61,775 nt of DNA from an uncultured bacterium (GCA_902765215.1 CACWZA010000009.1:1-61775), one strand, 5' to 3'. Positions 58,801 to 61,211 are shown, counted from the first letter of the stretch. Notes: a model not told the origin generated them from the sequence alone. Translations and numbers: made by a program.

Positions 58801-61211
58801 CAGGTACGTTAATTACTAATCCTATTGCAGTTCGCCCTGTAATCTTCACTTCTAATACTGCTCTGACAGGTGGTGCAATATTTGCAAGCACAACTGCAGT
58901 ACTTGACATTAACAATGCTGAATTTAAGTCAAATAAAGCAACATCAGGTAACGGTGGTGCATTAGCATACTATAATTCTGATGTTCAAAGTACAATATAC
59001 GGTGGTTCAACATTTGAAAATAACACTGCTTCTAACGGTAACGGTGGTGCTATCTACAACGCAGGTGATTTATTCATCGCTAATACAACCTTTACGAATA
59101 ACTTCGCTAAATTTGGCGGACATATTTATAATGAAGAAGATGCAACCCTCACCCTTGGTGATGGTGTAAGATTTGTATTTGAAGCTGTTGGTAAGACTAA
59201 ATATACTTATGCTACAAACGGTGGTGCTATCTATAACGCAGGTACATTAGTCTTTGATGCGGATATGACATTTGAAGGATTAAAAGCTTCAGGTGATGGT
59301 GCAGTTCTTTATAACGCAAAGGATGCAACTATTGTTCGTCGTGATACTTCAACAGGTTTGTTAAAACTCTATAACAACACTTCATCAGCAAACGGCGGTG
59401 CATTATACAACGCAGGTACAATCGACTTATCTAATACCGAAATTATTGGCAATACTGCTACAAGCGGTGGTGCTATCTATAACGATGGTGTATTGCACAT
59501 AAATAAATCAGTAACATTTGATGATAACTATGCAAGTAAATCAGGTGGTATTATCGCTAACGCGAATGAACTTATTATAAACGGCGGTGATAATGAAACA
59601 GATAAAATTTCATTAAGTGGTAGTACAGCCCAACGTGGTGGTGCAATAAGCAGCGGTTATTCTCAAGGTGCATCATCAACAAGATCTAAACTCGAAGTAT
59701 ATAATGCTGAATTTGAAAACAATGTTGCTAAGTACACAAGTGTTGAAAAAGGTGATACCGGTTCTGAAGGTGGTGCTATCTACAACGGTGGCAACAATAA
59801 CCCATACTTCACAAAAATAGAAAAATCTGTATTCAGAAATAATAAATCAATCGGTAACAATACATCTACTGCAACAGGTGGCGGTGGTGCAATATCTAAC
59901 GCTTTCGGTGCTGCAATTATTACTAAGGAAACTGAAAACATTTATTCAGCAGGTTTAATAGATACAGACTTCTATGTAAACTCTACACTAATGAATGGTG
60001 GTGCAATACTTAACAAGGGTATTGCATGGATTAAGAATAACAAGTTTGTTGGTAACTATGCATCAAAACTCGGTGGTGCTATCTATAACGAAGGTAAAGC
60101 TACTGCAGCAATATCTGATGCGTTGGCTGTTGTAAGTTCACAATTCACAAGCAACTATGCATCAAACGGTGGTGCTGTATACAATTTTACAATTTATAAA
60201 TCATCAAATAATACATATTCTAATAACAATACTTCAGGTGATATGGGTAACGGCGGTGCTGTTTACAATGCAAGTAGCGGAGCGTTTACTTCTAAGGGTG
60301 ATACCTTCACAGGTAACTATGCTGCAAACGGTGGTGCTCTCTATGTAACCGGTAACAGAAGTTCAAGTGTTATCACTGATGCAACATTCACAGGCAACCA
60401 TGCAGATAAACTTGGTGGTGCTATATATGTTGCGGAAAATTCAAATATAACAATCAATAATTCAACAATTACTAATAACACAGCAGATGATTCTGGTGCT
60501 GCTATATTTGTTGCTAAAGGTGCTACAGCTACTTTGATTGATACAAATGTAAAAGGCAATATTGCATATAACTATGGTGGTGGTATTTATGTTGATACTA
60601 ACAGTACATTAAATATTATTGCTAAGACAAAAGATGTTGAAATTAAGGGCAATATAGGTAATGGTAATTATTCAAACGATATTACATTGTCAGATTCATC
60701 TATGTTAAGACTTGAAGGTTATGACGGTCATACAATTTTCATGGATAAGATTGTATCTTTGGCATCGAGTACTAAAAAAGCAATAATTGAGTACTACGGT
60801 ACTATAACCGCTAATGAATCATACTTAAAAGATTCTGATTTGACTAACGTCATTATCAGACCGGGTGCGGGTGCTCATATCAATATTGATGAATCAGTAT
60901 TCAACAATGCAACCTTTGTAGCAAATAACAGCTCATCAATGGGTACTAATAACGGCAGAATTGGTACTGTTAGTCTTGCATCTTGGAAATCATCAGCAAA
61001 CTCTGTTACTACATTGTCAATCGATGCTGACCTTAAGAATGGCGCAGCTGACCAGGTAACTGCAGAAACAAGAGAAGGCGACGGAACGGTTGTTGTTAAG
61101 AATATCAACCTGATATCAGACAGCAAATCACCTGTAACCTTAACAATTGCAGACGAAAATTCAGTTATTGATGATGTTGCTGCATTGCGGCACAACTCGG
61201 TGGTTTCTTAA
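22890..61211 (+). CDS. Giant Pmp-like autotransporter adhesin (about 12,770 residues, passenger)
   Basis: One uninterrupted frame of 38.3 kb. The ATG at 22890 is chosen because it begins a textbook signal peptide (MKKKTVKTLIFSTIVALFYF, cleavage after ATAYA at residue 30). The open frame extends 26 codons upstream without a plausible start. The mature chain is beta-helix-like throughout: short alternating strands, Asn/Gly/Thr/Asp turns, GGAIYN and FxxN motifs. It contains an N-terminal unit, 14 super-repeats of about 751 residues, then a GGAIYN-rich region (56270-60600). Only about seven cysteines were found in the whole chain. The frame stops at 61209-61211, just where a barrel linker should begin. 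The next frame continues it, so the true gene runs beyond the window. Expected mass is about 1.3 MDa, exported by Sec and outer-membrane autotransport. It is probably an adhesin or surface stalk. The ligand is unknown. Confidence 0.9.
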   Translation: MKKKTVKTLIFSTIVALFYFCMSLCATAYAATELHDSSAGADDLYVLTDDPVSVMYYFTPLYGQIYYGYSSLDNVIHYAGSSASDGDFVYNTQVWVPIEDPTSPDYPGYYVNATYFYNLRYPMKEYLESATPGGSYTEMAPNSIYLSDGVINVGSMNYSVYADTRHERATIHGNGQQLLSMMNGGVVEFNHVNIINSEASSGNAAIYVGNGSLTLESVVLSNNTGRDAYGAIANAGTLTIKNSEFKNNEALGNPNNAKGGAISNLSSSKLIIENTTFEGNESRGIAGAIYNVGGEIAMDSVTFTGNTSAKTTPDITGTGSGAIYNTKTLTLTGTNSFATASDTIFSDGADARINIESGTTTLNALLAGTGKTTIYDNATLILGATGAIDQAQKIEIAAPSVGGTSGGILQVTTGNFVLDGADRWYGTIDLGAGTSLESQDNITVAILTGSGTLKNTVSSLTGIKYTIDSSSSVSSFGGSYIQSDSKAALDVGPGVTLFAGKKDIQAGSITVDMQSENISNTVPRKVSDIDLGSDTTFNLYTGGGTIQNNIFTFKGSGATVNFGKSGGSAETPEYILGDTNFGGTAMANTVKLSESVVKLSGTNYVTNNYIFNNSTMNLIDDAYNSYTFANLSTENDGLNLKIDLQFADEQANVNNDALTINNGTPIKIYLEEVKCTGDTTSQDDINFVILKGDAVKSGVEFVVNPAILNEPHNSVISNIVYTDQVVATRKFDVFNNKAAGEAGLVLKISSSDDILHAINTADFGPLPKQFLYRGDSSNKYTLTADSGLSASGTLYINYDGTTVKHPAGFTIDADDGNVRHSLFGMDQDDSTIEVHNVTFINAFPNDYFGPYGQEGSVFEVNNGTLKLYDVTFRANGNYAVAAMGSASSTYMYNVTFDAASSNQRNALRVSAPVTVEGASTFASDIEADAGAELVFSGSANSSIQSTSNVIVHSGANVTFNNPSLKITAKVLNDGEVNYDNTVETTGVSTREWDITNTGRINTRNGAIFRDLKMVNEGTNDASNPGMVIGAPISGSSDTKGTKTNFENVTLRNNSDDGYISIYGTLSFLRGSRIEAHRGTVAVSGTIDAKTGATTPTTIQIDDGATFILGSGAIISGGDTDQANIDWLIGAGSVLEEGIRERTNGLILGKGDAWSGRINLSNATILTLLTDYVDVDGTANTLKMGLDMLTSDDPNTTFRNKGASIQITDSNSGYGGIYDQTKGELTSTSVNLFTGEKRFTGENTTDKVAKVNIHDDASSFSFTDLRLMDNALATVRSMGGTIKTGVAYFDGSNSRLLFESYGPNATYNFTPTSWNKQSGGVIGSNLLFIAGYSSTDLAKVVLNSADSSYIGPKMGFENVVIDLHQDATPSYNKYIFSSLYITDSLNDSIKTSQNIDDYTPMVGYPSAINILGKNRIDVVLDFNVSSKKIDSLYINNSGLINRTGQVSLTDNAVINVKEIKFYDYQGAGSKTGELEILSIPDNSNVLLTIQKSVWDPIKGDDYKEPDVDWDEILNVVEYEVRKTVNSSGLASYKLWYNFNSTQDLLAQWSKWSVFDDVGVTKKTFNFTSEDDTQEYMMSEDTGTPSNAYPLFILGQNKEKNIINANGHRMFDIVNGENDQGGIDLTIDTVTIKNASGSTSGIIADVNITPTVGTENFKIKNSIVQANTVNANTPVKGGLIAVNSGNVHLTNTTFKNNTIQAQTAGAVQGGVIYVGNNATANLTLTNVSFEGNKAISANNYGMGAAIYTAKDITIEADRGISSFSGNEGNYITTTNNAIYVETTPEGIAPKLTLNAHDGGYIQFADSIEGGSSGYQQTIRHIFPIELIGTGRYTFGDLVGAQISNTATFAVISIDGHATRYSTFSLIDSADLTLSSATIQESGKKADNVSAVAITLDESAAKLEASTFRNNFGGAIATSNGSRLTFSGKNTFRDNAIEVSGTVMGAAIRAIATTFVDELAGTFADNYVKTSSNIAVGGAIYINQGYTEPVISASFTGNYAQADTDGTALGGAIYSDTSFTIRTSTANPDIRYSGNYVETSSKVNNAIFLANGANLTLDASSGTITFDDTIDGGSVSSTYDVAYDGQYNINVTGDSSRSEVHFNNEVKNANISVDTATLFVTGNYYVDTQGVLHATDLLHTYDTNGYSSLSVNGGGTVQLDGIDLHYAYERLSADLNDSNMIIKNSNIYLTDSVENGNPVIETLSLGALSSDSVSTYFIDFVFKPEGDVQNDKFDVSGLSNASMKLDIKWTLNDPEDVVSGFYDIVPIGTGVKLSLTQSTQEKFWEYSLATVGSTVQYDKYIGYRRVRVPTDAEHKHQVEIYDEKYDTLREVSIYSGEGSELRSFNFTAEPDEEYVLFSNLYLDDNKYPSTGILNINGGLGGSTDIDTITGKTVDPMTGADVNYAMYKIQNNAGVTVNINNVTIKDVGAYLDTSSSVAYVNDKTAKLNLTNVILQDNLQYAIRNLSGQVTFNGVKVLAATVPTTDLVFNEIRNESVIINEGETNPTPGMVFNGSTYDNLFETRVTNSGYLQAIGKNTFKSKIANTGTIQFSGTTNFEGTEDSPVEISVGSGGSTANGTINMVTDVFNLGNYSTVSANQNLNIGTSDNPNTTVNLIGGTMNLDAKDKWYGVVNLNNEESEIRYTGLSEENSIFGEDGKLNRGLLRATEGKITLAAPTDPTAPKNPVLYVVGTDEIRDDIVWTIGTATTLHIMDHPTSESSMGFDFATDSWVGSVVLERSYLRLESTDPALQTVILDRQNMLTSWPEDSNEATLHNTGVDLILTAPQAYNGTYFQTAGTLTVGTGANFFGEDSVKQIDAGTVDVSRSGEVDFKNVILGDNTLMTVSARGGDINSDVITRFDGAGAEAKFYMSADADENDQYTLYHIEGVNRNTITVGDATTTLPTTVILGYNAAKNAYSFIGNTIYAFEKAIVDLTQDTDHNNGLNLYRMSSVSVNDDDVIFKIDVDLTSDETVISDRFNFDTAPISGEAQTLNIQIKDLKNMRPTNPVNKVIQIITTTGPANMYQLSLDKIPAKDKHWTFDDYSTGTVDWDTYSGTKDLDLYTTTSENDSIIIVCDPKDTLRMINMAQNSRVRNFNFTDAEQTQTYILSDNTGMTAAGEMNVNGLNMDTNIIDAKNEHVIEYDPVTHKPISEETVQYTMFNIDAFVATLNIRNVTIKNAQVGDDTDASQEGARGSSKASAIYNVIGTVNLDNVKFSNNEGNALYNAGSARLTGVVFDASSTAADGNAIFNSGSMDITDNEAKSGNRFSVNIVNDGVLSLRPDSNMTLDQQAILTIGPESANAKFNTYGGSRLRMGQDASIDIQKGEMSVNGSIQGASENSFGTININSGAALSFGNGSVLNEKIKLNVGGALNVTNNYIDEQEYGSIYYGVILSEGDTLVNDGISGTSAGSLNLGDNGVISIRTGLNNEESYTIENSEFISRETGRLYNGVKGQDMGIALTIASDEAAAFAGRYIQYGNKAHLTLDGKTNPMAKLFAGDKYIEEGSTLDVYSDTLDYSKVRLGNSARYTHYSLLDNGGNITNNLFSFNSTDARATFTKDEEDSSIETVNYTLYSINPSTLANSTNYITMKYANVKLADSNYAIGADGASIYYTFDNSFVNVSSLPDDDTTSGSSVEPLEPATYTNYKFKYFKTIDSTFAIDVNLENNTADTFDVTGGTADGVLTISKVNFENMSEKSKGIIQIIKGGSNRFYLNIDAVTDEWTYDIDPDTKTVYNDSYLGTKAVQLAKTDYDNDSIEIVNDQLDTLATINQYDTSGDADNNRYFLFRGDTAQVYNCIDNTGVTAPGVLNVTGRAALDSGIDTIDGAIYAIDPETKQPTTEIIGNYSLFEVTDPAGELIVSNVLIKNAGLITGKGSSVVYIDNGGTATFEKVIFDKNKGSAIFNKQGTLTLKNVEFIAPATEDDPPNSITNSGEIITDGTLNTFATQITNNDGGIITLGGESNVFNIEYIINNGTGEINFKGRSDAVRGISGTGVVNFVGEATNPSTTLVYGTINESLAVNVQDNSNVKLKEGGILNLNASSGGVAVADTWTTDGAVIIDGGTLNYNGLTANGYLTSTINGGYLNVLSGDFNLVGISPTAEGDLKEEVHVTINSGATFTTTGAEKVVFDSATALQDTLYAGANLVLQENSGLKFRGVNFINTDGRATIDVVTFGNDDQVTSDSPTTEIENAGVDINITGNEANYLGLYTQTVDKTTTVSKTGIIFGGVKNILRGNMYITTPTTATDMEVVDESGAVTTESVEGIYYSNVLLGTNVKFGNYSVTANGGKIVGSKTTTTGETVPGTIAFTGSGATAGFYKDPSALQLEFVRYELATDVSRFGSLNTIVFQDALVTLTNAEPVDPSITPPPTFNTYNYTGDTLYHFKNSWINLTDSQNWPNSAFEPGLTYSADVYNFNKVIFEDDPSPSVKFAIDVDCENRQFDTIHINSPESRGTIYIDAINWVTDPPIDDGQATPGVLRILYARNDNVQLALGFSKTWEFTLDNKYTDESGNIVAIWNGYLGSKTLKIGDSPEGTHNDSLDFDYVRSDLLKAVNNRVVTTAQTRTFTFVDPEGGSGGDDPSGPATEKEYKMIDNSEVSAGGQFFIIGDSSLESGENPGSIINAMGNYSLFNMVNNTKMVVSDVTFQNAKLVVDPSNDKLAKNASVFDISGANNDVTLTNVAFKNNEGVALYNAASVKMSDVKFRKSGSDTTSNRIENRSTIDATEGTNEFETNIDNKNNGKITVGSTSSISGNIDNEGSFYVGGSTTVSGAVDNKRDLRFTDTVSVSGVITNEESGDLRFTAPEAAADVVTVRGNINNAGQINLESGASMKLNAEIVQTGENGIINIKSSASATPGATTGAMVEIGAGGKIGKDNKIKLEKYADPVGGTSIVSTMTVNQGILELDSADVIDGQIIMGDASGTILPEDDASVINFYGASTTTDEKYVFEATAGTFNLEDGVFKLNESDTVDDAVKFHLTKGQFEAANLAPMLLAIDDEWRPDAKIVLTGTSEIDINTGLNTDSALLLSTKDQLKGSETTAFTNKGVEITITADNKSFKGTYTQEAEPTGTITPVTPSLTVTTDGYVFDGVKEINSGSVKIETLGNIYYKSFSLGGDATNKVTFENYSAGGTIDKDVLAFNGTGAVATFGSSLEDTNANYILGELEGGTDANKMVFQNSNVDLQFIDYSLVGALQFEDSVVSLLTDIDGVKYNAYTFNTLTNKGTTSYKIDVNAEGFAPEDSSGGGTPPSVGSGLADTIIVDPLTSTGNVVISEINFSGTPDQHTTGKIQILTQATPDQALQLTGDAKSLQWEYTLEKYHTTGSVVSINYTDFLGVKGIQTGKYADTSAADDSIVLYDKAVDDVLRTINMYDVDPTYTRFFTMTDEGEGGGGGSDPGTATPTYILKKNSGVTAAGTFNVVGAEITGEGPVEEDQLAVIDAASTYSLFQVANPETQLNISGVKIMNALNVDDDKNPINASVLYITATNSDTTLTNVMLSGNAGNAVYNEGSLTFNNVTVSRGNAVRPNSVENAGIMTMKGTNVIDSALANDDGGQISIYDTTTFNGAVTNAGNIAIMADPSSSTQGGEPAATSVIFNVVNNSGSISTDSGTTEFKGVVTNTGSVSLGSDDIISAAFGGEGTLLVFANPDGESTDPDQPSTKVSVNTGGNIAQEVQLTVHGVGELSIAGGTVNVNQGDSWLGIIEMTAASEGGESTTSSTTLNYYDLTSNGKILATEGNVNIYSGVLTVMGTDTFDDAVNVNIATEGKLTLNGVTDSATQSEVVLSSGDIYAGKIELIGSHLTIDVNLSPTGEFALDTDDKIVSDSAEATILDNKGMTLYVTADESNFGGTYTQLQGERAVGDRMVQKDAKLIIYANGYNDKYGVLGGQKYISNGDATVYSLEDINYGGFIVGAKSETISDPVAFYNYSTGGTVDPSVVKFGASSGGATATFGTVTPGTRANYNLSPFRSDEPGTVIFEDSVVTFNDTDYLTSDVAAYKFGRNTIVDMQDDQYKTYSFAILNSDIEDITDKTQHPQYKINVDFANVVPPEDDSDPTGDTPSDKFILNTNATGVITISDITFDNFNVDTAEGFVKILYKDPNEHSGKLNIQLALTDELATKNWAPSIATSYVDDESSPYYGSYVVYNDTFIGKKILRTAQIDYENDAIEIKVEEIQDALRAMNMYDKAGDAPRDFVFKEGNQTYQLLHHTGKSYQGIVNVIGTDREASIIDANNRDPGRIPEVADVAKFSMFIIENDTKLTISDVTIMNAMMNEFNLSHSASVIDLYNEDAVVTLRNVILDNNEGNAIYAEAGNVLLDTVTVRLSDEYGIKGNVIYIADAAVLNAQGSNIFDGLIENHGGTVNLGGNNVYTQTLQNIGSNAVMTLTGSNRFENLTGLVPATGSNRLGGAIYNNRGSLSINGATFSSNKPDNAFGGAIYTVGNQPVDINATFRSNQAIMGGAIYITGGTNVTVAGIYSDNKAASDGGAIYSDSSFTVKADNGRTTFTNNKSNDGDVSNAIYMATANTTLNMNALNRGVITFNDAIDGVGVYNLVINGDNRESRVEFNEKILKANLSVNNVYTLIDHSDFDIETEGEENLKDTTLTVNSGTLDVKKVILNHYTTNDGTSASNINVVEPLTVPDPVVIPALSISNSKVFLSKKYENEEDNQNNLADAVYMGKLTSNANNEFSIDVIFSDDYTVNEDGSLTYNVPNTSDTIQVESGSTGTVTLTNINFMNINSTNDGIIQILKGAGVDANTTITLALSDKMRQEYVEKGWTYSIDPDGEYNPGYITPDNKVDVKFSDFIGTRKISLFENETPRNQYDSLKIVSNKRDALAVVNQYDGSASADRTFRFTDEHEREIYYLTENTGVTATGLMNVLGIANNENIIDGGDAYSMFVVSQPATELNISNVIIQNVKVGTNTASVLNISDQYATDAVVNLSNVTLRSNRGNSIYNTVGTVNFRYVTVAADGGNLVNGNNFTFEGGINRINSQLTNTLTVESKPGSTNYYSGKIVANSDAKFKFGGDDFIDSEIKLAATGNTPEFDISGTTTVTPNSNLNEQSIKLNIEASGNLVLDGSEAVINTSGTGNDTWNTTGTVTLANHEFTDEEGTVTSTSEAVLKYTGTGDNTDLSFNNGVIQATSGKFELVSGNFDVLEVSNIADEVKVLLTSGNFRASRNGLRLGVDDKWSTNSNVYLSEQMNFYVAEGLNGTSVLNLTDTSKLYSDAEGDATLARFVNEGVTINVTTYEDEAYKGVYTQLAGKLIIENSGRVFGEYDGASAEEKVHSLKDIQGGEMIVNYTTRTIDYGNVLLGSGAKLINTSLGGDVNEELLTFNGDGAEATFKSAGEDTKYTLDKINSRVRGSNNAVVFRGDDNSSALDVEVIGTNYTDGEAVTSYKFINSTVNLQHGNDENPDGTEATIVLDNYIFQSLSSNKSVYVLDVDLKENVADTLTIRSVADPTSSSFDNTIKLHDLNFVNIDQTNLGKILILPNKIADVTLALDAGLLDKHWNYNVDDTTGPNSRIVTIDDKDYLQIKITDFLGEKSVRLANYNDDTSEDYDSIEIYNSRTDDLLQKINQLKTPATVESRQFLFTDYDQEYNMTVSLGKTGEGNFDIIGIKNSIGDYSIINAQNGLYSMFELSNKTAMTVQNVEFKDANTNQTTTNKASVFDITNTAATLELTDVAFTTNYGNALYNKGAVVMKSVKFGAPLNAATNSIANYGSIVTTLNDSVITENIFESNISNYEAGTFEFHAEDTISGAIINRGNIYFLGIDTIQEARDGSALDNYGTITTAVALTTTDGTVVKTVFDRNIINRGTRTGQKAVIQTIGVDEFNKDILNTGIINFGGNETIAGNIAGDDSVNVGTINIDKVDITIEGADTSSIVPTVYVVEGGSIAYNQKVTLAEGAFLYVDGGTVNLDATTPTLADVWAGQLTLDAGTLNLSGIENQGKFIGNGGTLNIINGSVLNVENEVNKNVAVNLTKGTVKLVGKGAEAKAILTMSDNDTWTNSSSDAAVILGSNSELNLGYGINTSSTLTITDNQITSVDSNAYTTSTVNNKGTILTVDGDNSGFGGTYNQGDPSIPTYLTVPELIVTENGNVFTGEKYIYAGSVDITRDAETAIDYDKFILSDGVTFINKSNGGVVDSTVVSFISTTADGAVATFSNSADSADADRVAYSFNNIVAEGPDSRNRIVFKNSDVTLLEQTGDYYDYNGTTTYEFVNTNVDLDRNDEGAIKDYQFTTLVSDEASDYTINVDFGVYVLNPDGTATTSNYVADTLTIGNNSSGIVKLSKFVLSNDTQYDEALIRILNTGSNKITLTLTDESVSKFETEHTYEISDSKFNTDGAVTISFAEFLGTKTIEAVAYSQASSTIDSIKVSSKIAKDVLAEVNQYTGSDNRTFTFEHPLVSAPNRSFTMTANTGVTAPGVMNVLGILNDNDTINADGHSMFVVSNAGTTLNISDVTIKNAVVTDELHASVLDVTANDAVVNLARVTVKDNEGSAVYNTAVMNMEDVVFEAAADENNAITNIGTINTAGTNEFASKINNNKVRSATGVINFRGNDTVSGNVYNEGDIYVKGNTTLISELSGNGNVYVQNNEQTPDTVELTVGTNGLVESDAVVTLDSDAEIAVSGGTVNLNAEDTIEGKLIVDNADSTLNIRGLTSNGLVDATLGNVNVDAGQLTISEESVFDNDLNVEVGSLNDEKGKLILQNHNETNNNDVLFSTGDNWNDGYIKLENSQLTIYNGMNDSVDLALNFDDKLVGDAESKFINSYHDITISADMRNFEGTYEQQDGNLYMTEAGKLFTGTNTILAGAVNIVRGADGIDYNNIVMNTGTTFINAANSANGGIITSDVVTLGEGASNVNLFFRNAATYVDTKVGYTFLDKFETGRPNNVVTFINSDVKLSQAEESGNTYDFKGQTKYVFDHSLINLADSLVNKYEFGTVDTLGSSSKYIIDIDLFDATTDEIIFTNAMLNEDNEKVVYLNAINYVNRPAKDNLNITIINETARIKVIYNADSAAGSPRELNIEDIAEKDKSFEYNITADARYDQFTGTKYLYLDPEDKTTLVLAIGTRHDTLAVLNRHIFDGSVNPDNIRNFRFLGEASDEKQTYDMFENTGVTAGGEMNVIGVVREEGMDLIDAHNLSMFEVTEDNTALNIYNVQIKNAALNEHHQYGSVLDITNKRAVVKLDNVRLTDNAGNAIYNDANLTLNNVIIDKPATGGNTIRNDNIMNTTGTNEFHTSITNTGVMTLGDNNTITADITNDMGTMNVTGNTLVQANILAPGTKRYGIINVSGNLTVQGEDSRKVTLNDNQAVNVLANATLLLENAIFNIREDDTFAARSIVQFVRSDITFANNTSSGVILNSSDETNFEMQSGSLALANGSTVSQDSNVRIKGGTLRLDGAIDIGLSGGDEFASDAFLNLADKNSVVSLARGINDGSTVATSVVDLTQSNIIGLGTLNAIGVTINITSDEEGFEGLYNQSSGTILNVATNGKVFSGEKHVSSSTVNLDRATAIDYDNFKLESNAIFNSMATTEDGGNVNNNVISFTSSGAIATFGKSQNADPLVEAINYTIDEDIYFQEKVNTVRFEDSHITLAQLQYAKGYTTYQFKNSTIDVIDDDLKTGVGNRYQFTALQSVEDTSNFKLDINFHTLKADEFEVGDASSGVFTITKFNVLDVDQNDKGIIQVLFGGNPNIRLQIEDYEAGTFRFDVDDENVPGRIVDNKVVLNTFDYVGDKSIRTAMTESQDDSIEMYDSNIIDTLKAVNQYDNTIKNYESRTFKFAYNPIKQDEDPLYNVKENLGKTANGVFYVVGREGGHDVISAEGPHITDGVINYDDVRRHSLFEIVRNEANGVRLTISDLTIKDAVVNNNTKNASVLDITAQRAEVTLKNVTLQDNAGPAIYNEGKLFFENVTTAAASEKGTNSIVNSNALETRGSNIYNSAFENKNTTSTYAYMTIYGEDSFNSTLTGNGTIKVSDNAIMNVSENTTVGKDMKMNLVTTATVNVNGGTFNINEGDIWTGLIKLNAGTLVYNDLNNVSKLYATTTDGYTTNLNVESGKLTVDAYSENITKYIADAVNVSITTGAKLILQGANNQYSTNVLSLQAGDVWNGDIELNGARLVLNAGFLLNDDSTYQFDRVQLKADKYSVIDNNNQTLTLNTDYSTAVVGTYNQLGTGSKLIITEDGKMFGGTKVIQSGMVQVHSYDKGINYDTVKLGKNTRLENFGNVKKDTEGNELVHEIKSSTVEFTSTGAEILLTHDDDYINPPFDPLDRHQYDPETQKIIEQNGMITYSVEPIKNARDGEYYNQDNYVIVRDANIIMTGEAEPTTETNVGELRYDNEVTYKFDGTVYMSTADGNANRHYFSYMEIGDSTADATLHYVIDICADKSKMDSIWTNDENAIGAIAISEINLVRDIDVDKDNTFSSFAYRVLCGDRKLHTDQGYGYNLYLALDEVIEDAHGIHNQNLEQYDIEGKEGMDVAWNQYIGKVSVQLAWIERRVDPVTGEEYDEYHLTFPDKTYANGLYVRQMFTKDLLRDLATYVPKNDPLPKERRFNFTSGELTQTYKLLDNTAGWKRNDNTGEYVAADGVTPIYFIKDAEGNYGWTDEKGSTVIKPEVQPVFEGVSPYILSINGVNNKTNFINAYGELLCYETIYDGEEIVIAASLSDYKYHHSMFVLNNESTLNIKDVTISGAYRGNDDKYSIPYINNAGDPDVRDDVQIYEDYDVAKGNGSVISQLNRDSEIYLEDVNMKDNAAYNKGGAIYAIKGFTINALNGDSIFSGNRQDAKNANPGNITAENVSAFGGNLNDIYINNISESGVAKDVNMNFNAADGRTVQVKGGIEWADTTKALNIYVNQDYGQTTGRVLLGGEFGGSSNYNIIAFGGGIGYTDDVVRADNVNTITLNNNVLYFMDVNSNSAAPQLSNADKTSDTIHFNDGVAAGLINGDGEGHDHVYHLLINSRTFNDTGKFAQDKSVIARLFSEDVVTTDYIYLIDDDDNIKRNVGDIISWVNPETKVPYYAKLGINGTVVYGRGVDDTTSIVHQAVRNTKNNTLKLSSNQTLYGITTDTKGDKVVVSAIEDYLTLNNNSTTIDGKNFNIITKNEIEGFVVGKNGTKARALSLKNTTLIGFDGALITEGGKITTSAVDFNNNETAGSGAVARNGEGSTMTIAGSKKRSASVKINKAIDKGGAVYNEGTFTAKYTDFGYADGRNPYVNANKATQGGALYNTETAKATLTNSRFIENIASDKGGAVYSKGTVASTSTQFTSNMAVSGGAIYQEALEGVTAGVTAKKSTFAKNVAKTTDDDTNALGGAIYTENYITDSSSTYEGNSVVKEVSDEADAVANGGGLYINTLKTPAKNKKLLNKLTSTKFYGNKADDKGGALYIVTSDFSDESISTAPDDGTRTTLSVSKAAFGNGSLPTSGNSATYGGGIYNENAYITLSSASFVLNNAIYGGGLYNTAEGYVNITKGNFGTSDSKGTTVQGNKAIIAGGIYNEGTITAKSTSFAGNAAVQGGALYNKQTTAVEGLPTTATLNKTTFKYNKVTTNADYIDLEVRGGAIYNAANIDITSATFTGNYALDGKGGAIYNAAGSGDFTMKKSTFSGNYAQYGNAIYNDGNIDTIAATFKGNKIAKTDTAGGAIYNNAVINSIESSTFTNNETAEGGAIYNSATGTIGRLYKVTAGNSKKSSLKNIAYQNGGALYNAGEIYTIDSSTLSRNEARYNGGAIYNTGEIATITSTSMSYETANRDGGSIYNTGTIGDIDRKSTLTNNTSVNGNGGAIYNTGEMTLTGATLSSNTAKNGNGGAVYNTDGGQMTFKTSLEGAKAYATTFKSNTAGSFGGAIYNAGGSDIDIASATFTSNKVTGTRGGGGAIFNDGTLNIADQSTFTMNTAYNGGAIYNAENGELDLRYITFGDVKKSKNANKATHDGGAIYNNGNLIISQSTLARNSAGNDGGLIYAGTTSTTTLSNQSIENNTAGNYGGAVYTSGTLITNPIAVRPVIFTSNTALTGGAIFASTTAVLDINNAEFKSNKATSGNGGALAYYNSDVQSTIYGGSTFENNTASNGNGGAIYNAGDLFIANTTFTNNFAKFGGHIYNEEDATLTLGDGVRFVFEAVGKTKYTYATNGGAIYNAGTLVFDADMTFEGLKASGDGAVLYNAKDATIVRRDTSTGLLKLYNNTSSANGGALYNAGTIDLSNTEIIGNTATSGGAIYNDGVLHINKSVTFDDNYASKSGGIIANANELIINGGDNETDKISLSGSTAQRGGAISSGYSQGASSTRSKLEVYNAEFENNVAKYTSVEKGDTGSEGGAIYNGGNNNPYFTKIEKSVFRNNKSIGNNTSTATGGGGAISNAFGAAIITKETENIYSAGLIDTDFYVNSTLMNGGAILNKGIAWIKNNKFVGNYASKLGGAIYNEGKATAAISDALAVVSSQFTSNYASNGGAVYNFTIYKSSNNTYSNNNTSGDMGNGGAVYNASSGAFTSKGDTFTGNYAANGGALYVTGNRSSSVITDATFTGNHADKLGGAIYVAENSNITINNSTITNNTADDSGAAIFVAKGATATLIDTNVKGNIAYNYGGGIYVDTNSTLNIIAKTKDVEIKGNIGNGNYSNDITLSDSSMLRLEGYDGHTIFMDKIVSLASSTKKAIIEYYGTITANESYLKDSDLTNVIIRPGAGAHINIDESVFNNATFVANNSSSMGTNNGRIGTVSLASWKSSANSVTTLSIDADLKNGAADQVTAETREGDGTVVVKNINLISDSKSPVTLTIADENSVIDDVAALRHNSVVS
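27900..29330 (+). repeat. Variant unit 2: Pmp-type insert
   Basis: Instead of the usual TVNL-DxW-GTYTQ middle, this unit has GG-I-Y steps (GGVIYVG, GAAIYTA, GGAIATS, GGAIYIN, GGAIYSD) and the block SDTSFTIRT to ITFDDTIDGG. Confidence 0.75.
42050..42720 (+). repeat. Variant unit 8: Pmp-type insert
   Basis: GGAIYNN, GGAIYTV, GGAIYIT and GGAIYSD are followed by SDSSFTVKA to ITFNDAIDG. This parallels the variant block in unit 2, while the neighbouring units lack it. Confidence 0.75.
55080..55700 (+). repeat. Variant unit 14: Pmp-type insert
   Basis: GGAIYAIKGFTINALNG, then FSGNRQ, AFGGNLNDIYINN, an IEWAD step and later DTIHFNDG. This is the third unit in which the standard middle is replaced, and the last before the C-terminal region. 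Confidence 0.65.
56270..60600 (+). repeat. C-terminal GGAIYN/FxxN region (Pmp-like beta-helix)
   Basis: About 1,440 residues with more than 40 copies, counted by eye, of GG[AGIS][ILV][YF]N-type motifs spaced about 25-40 residues apart. They alternate with FxxN steps (TFTGN, TFKGN, SSFTNN, QFTSN). Paired GGA(I/L/V) and FxxN motifs define the chlamydial polymorphic membrane protein repeat, which forms a right-handed beta-helix. The region runs straight into a short Gly-poor linker and then the barrel. Confidence 0.88.
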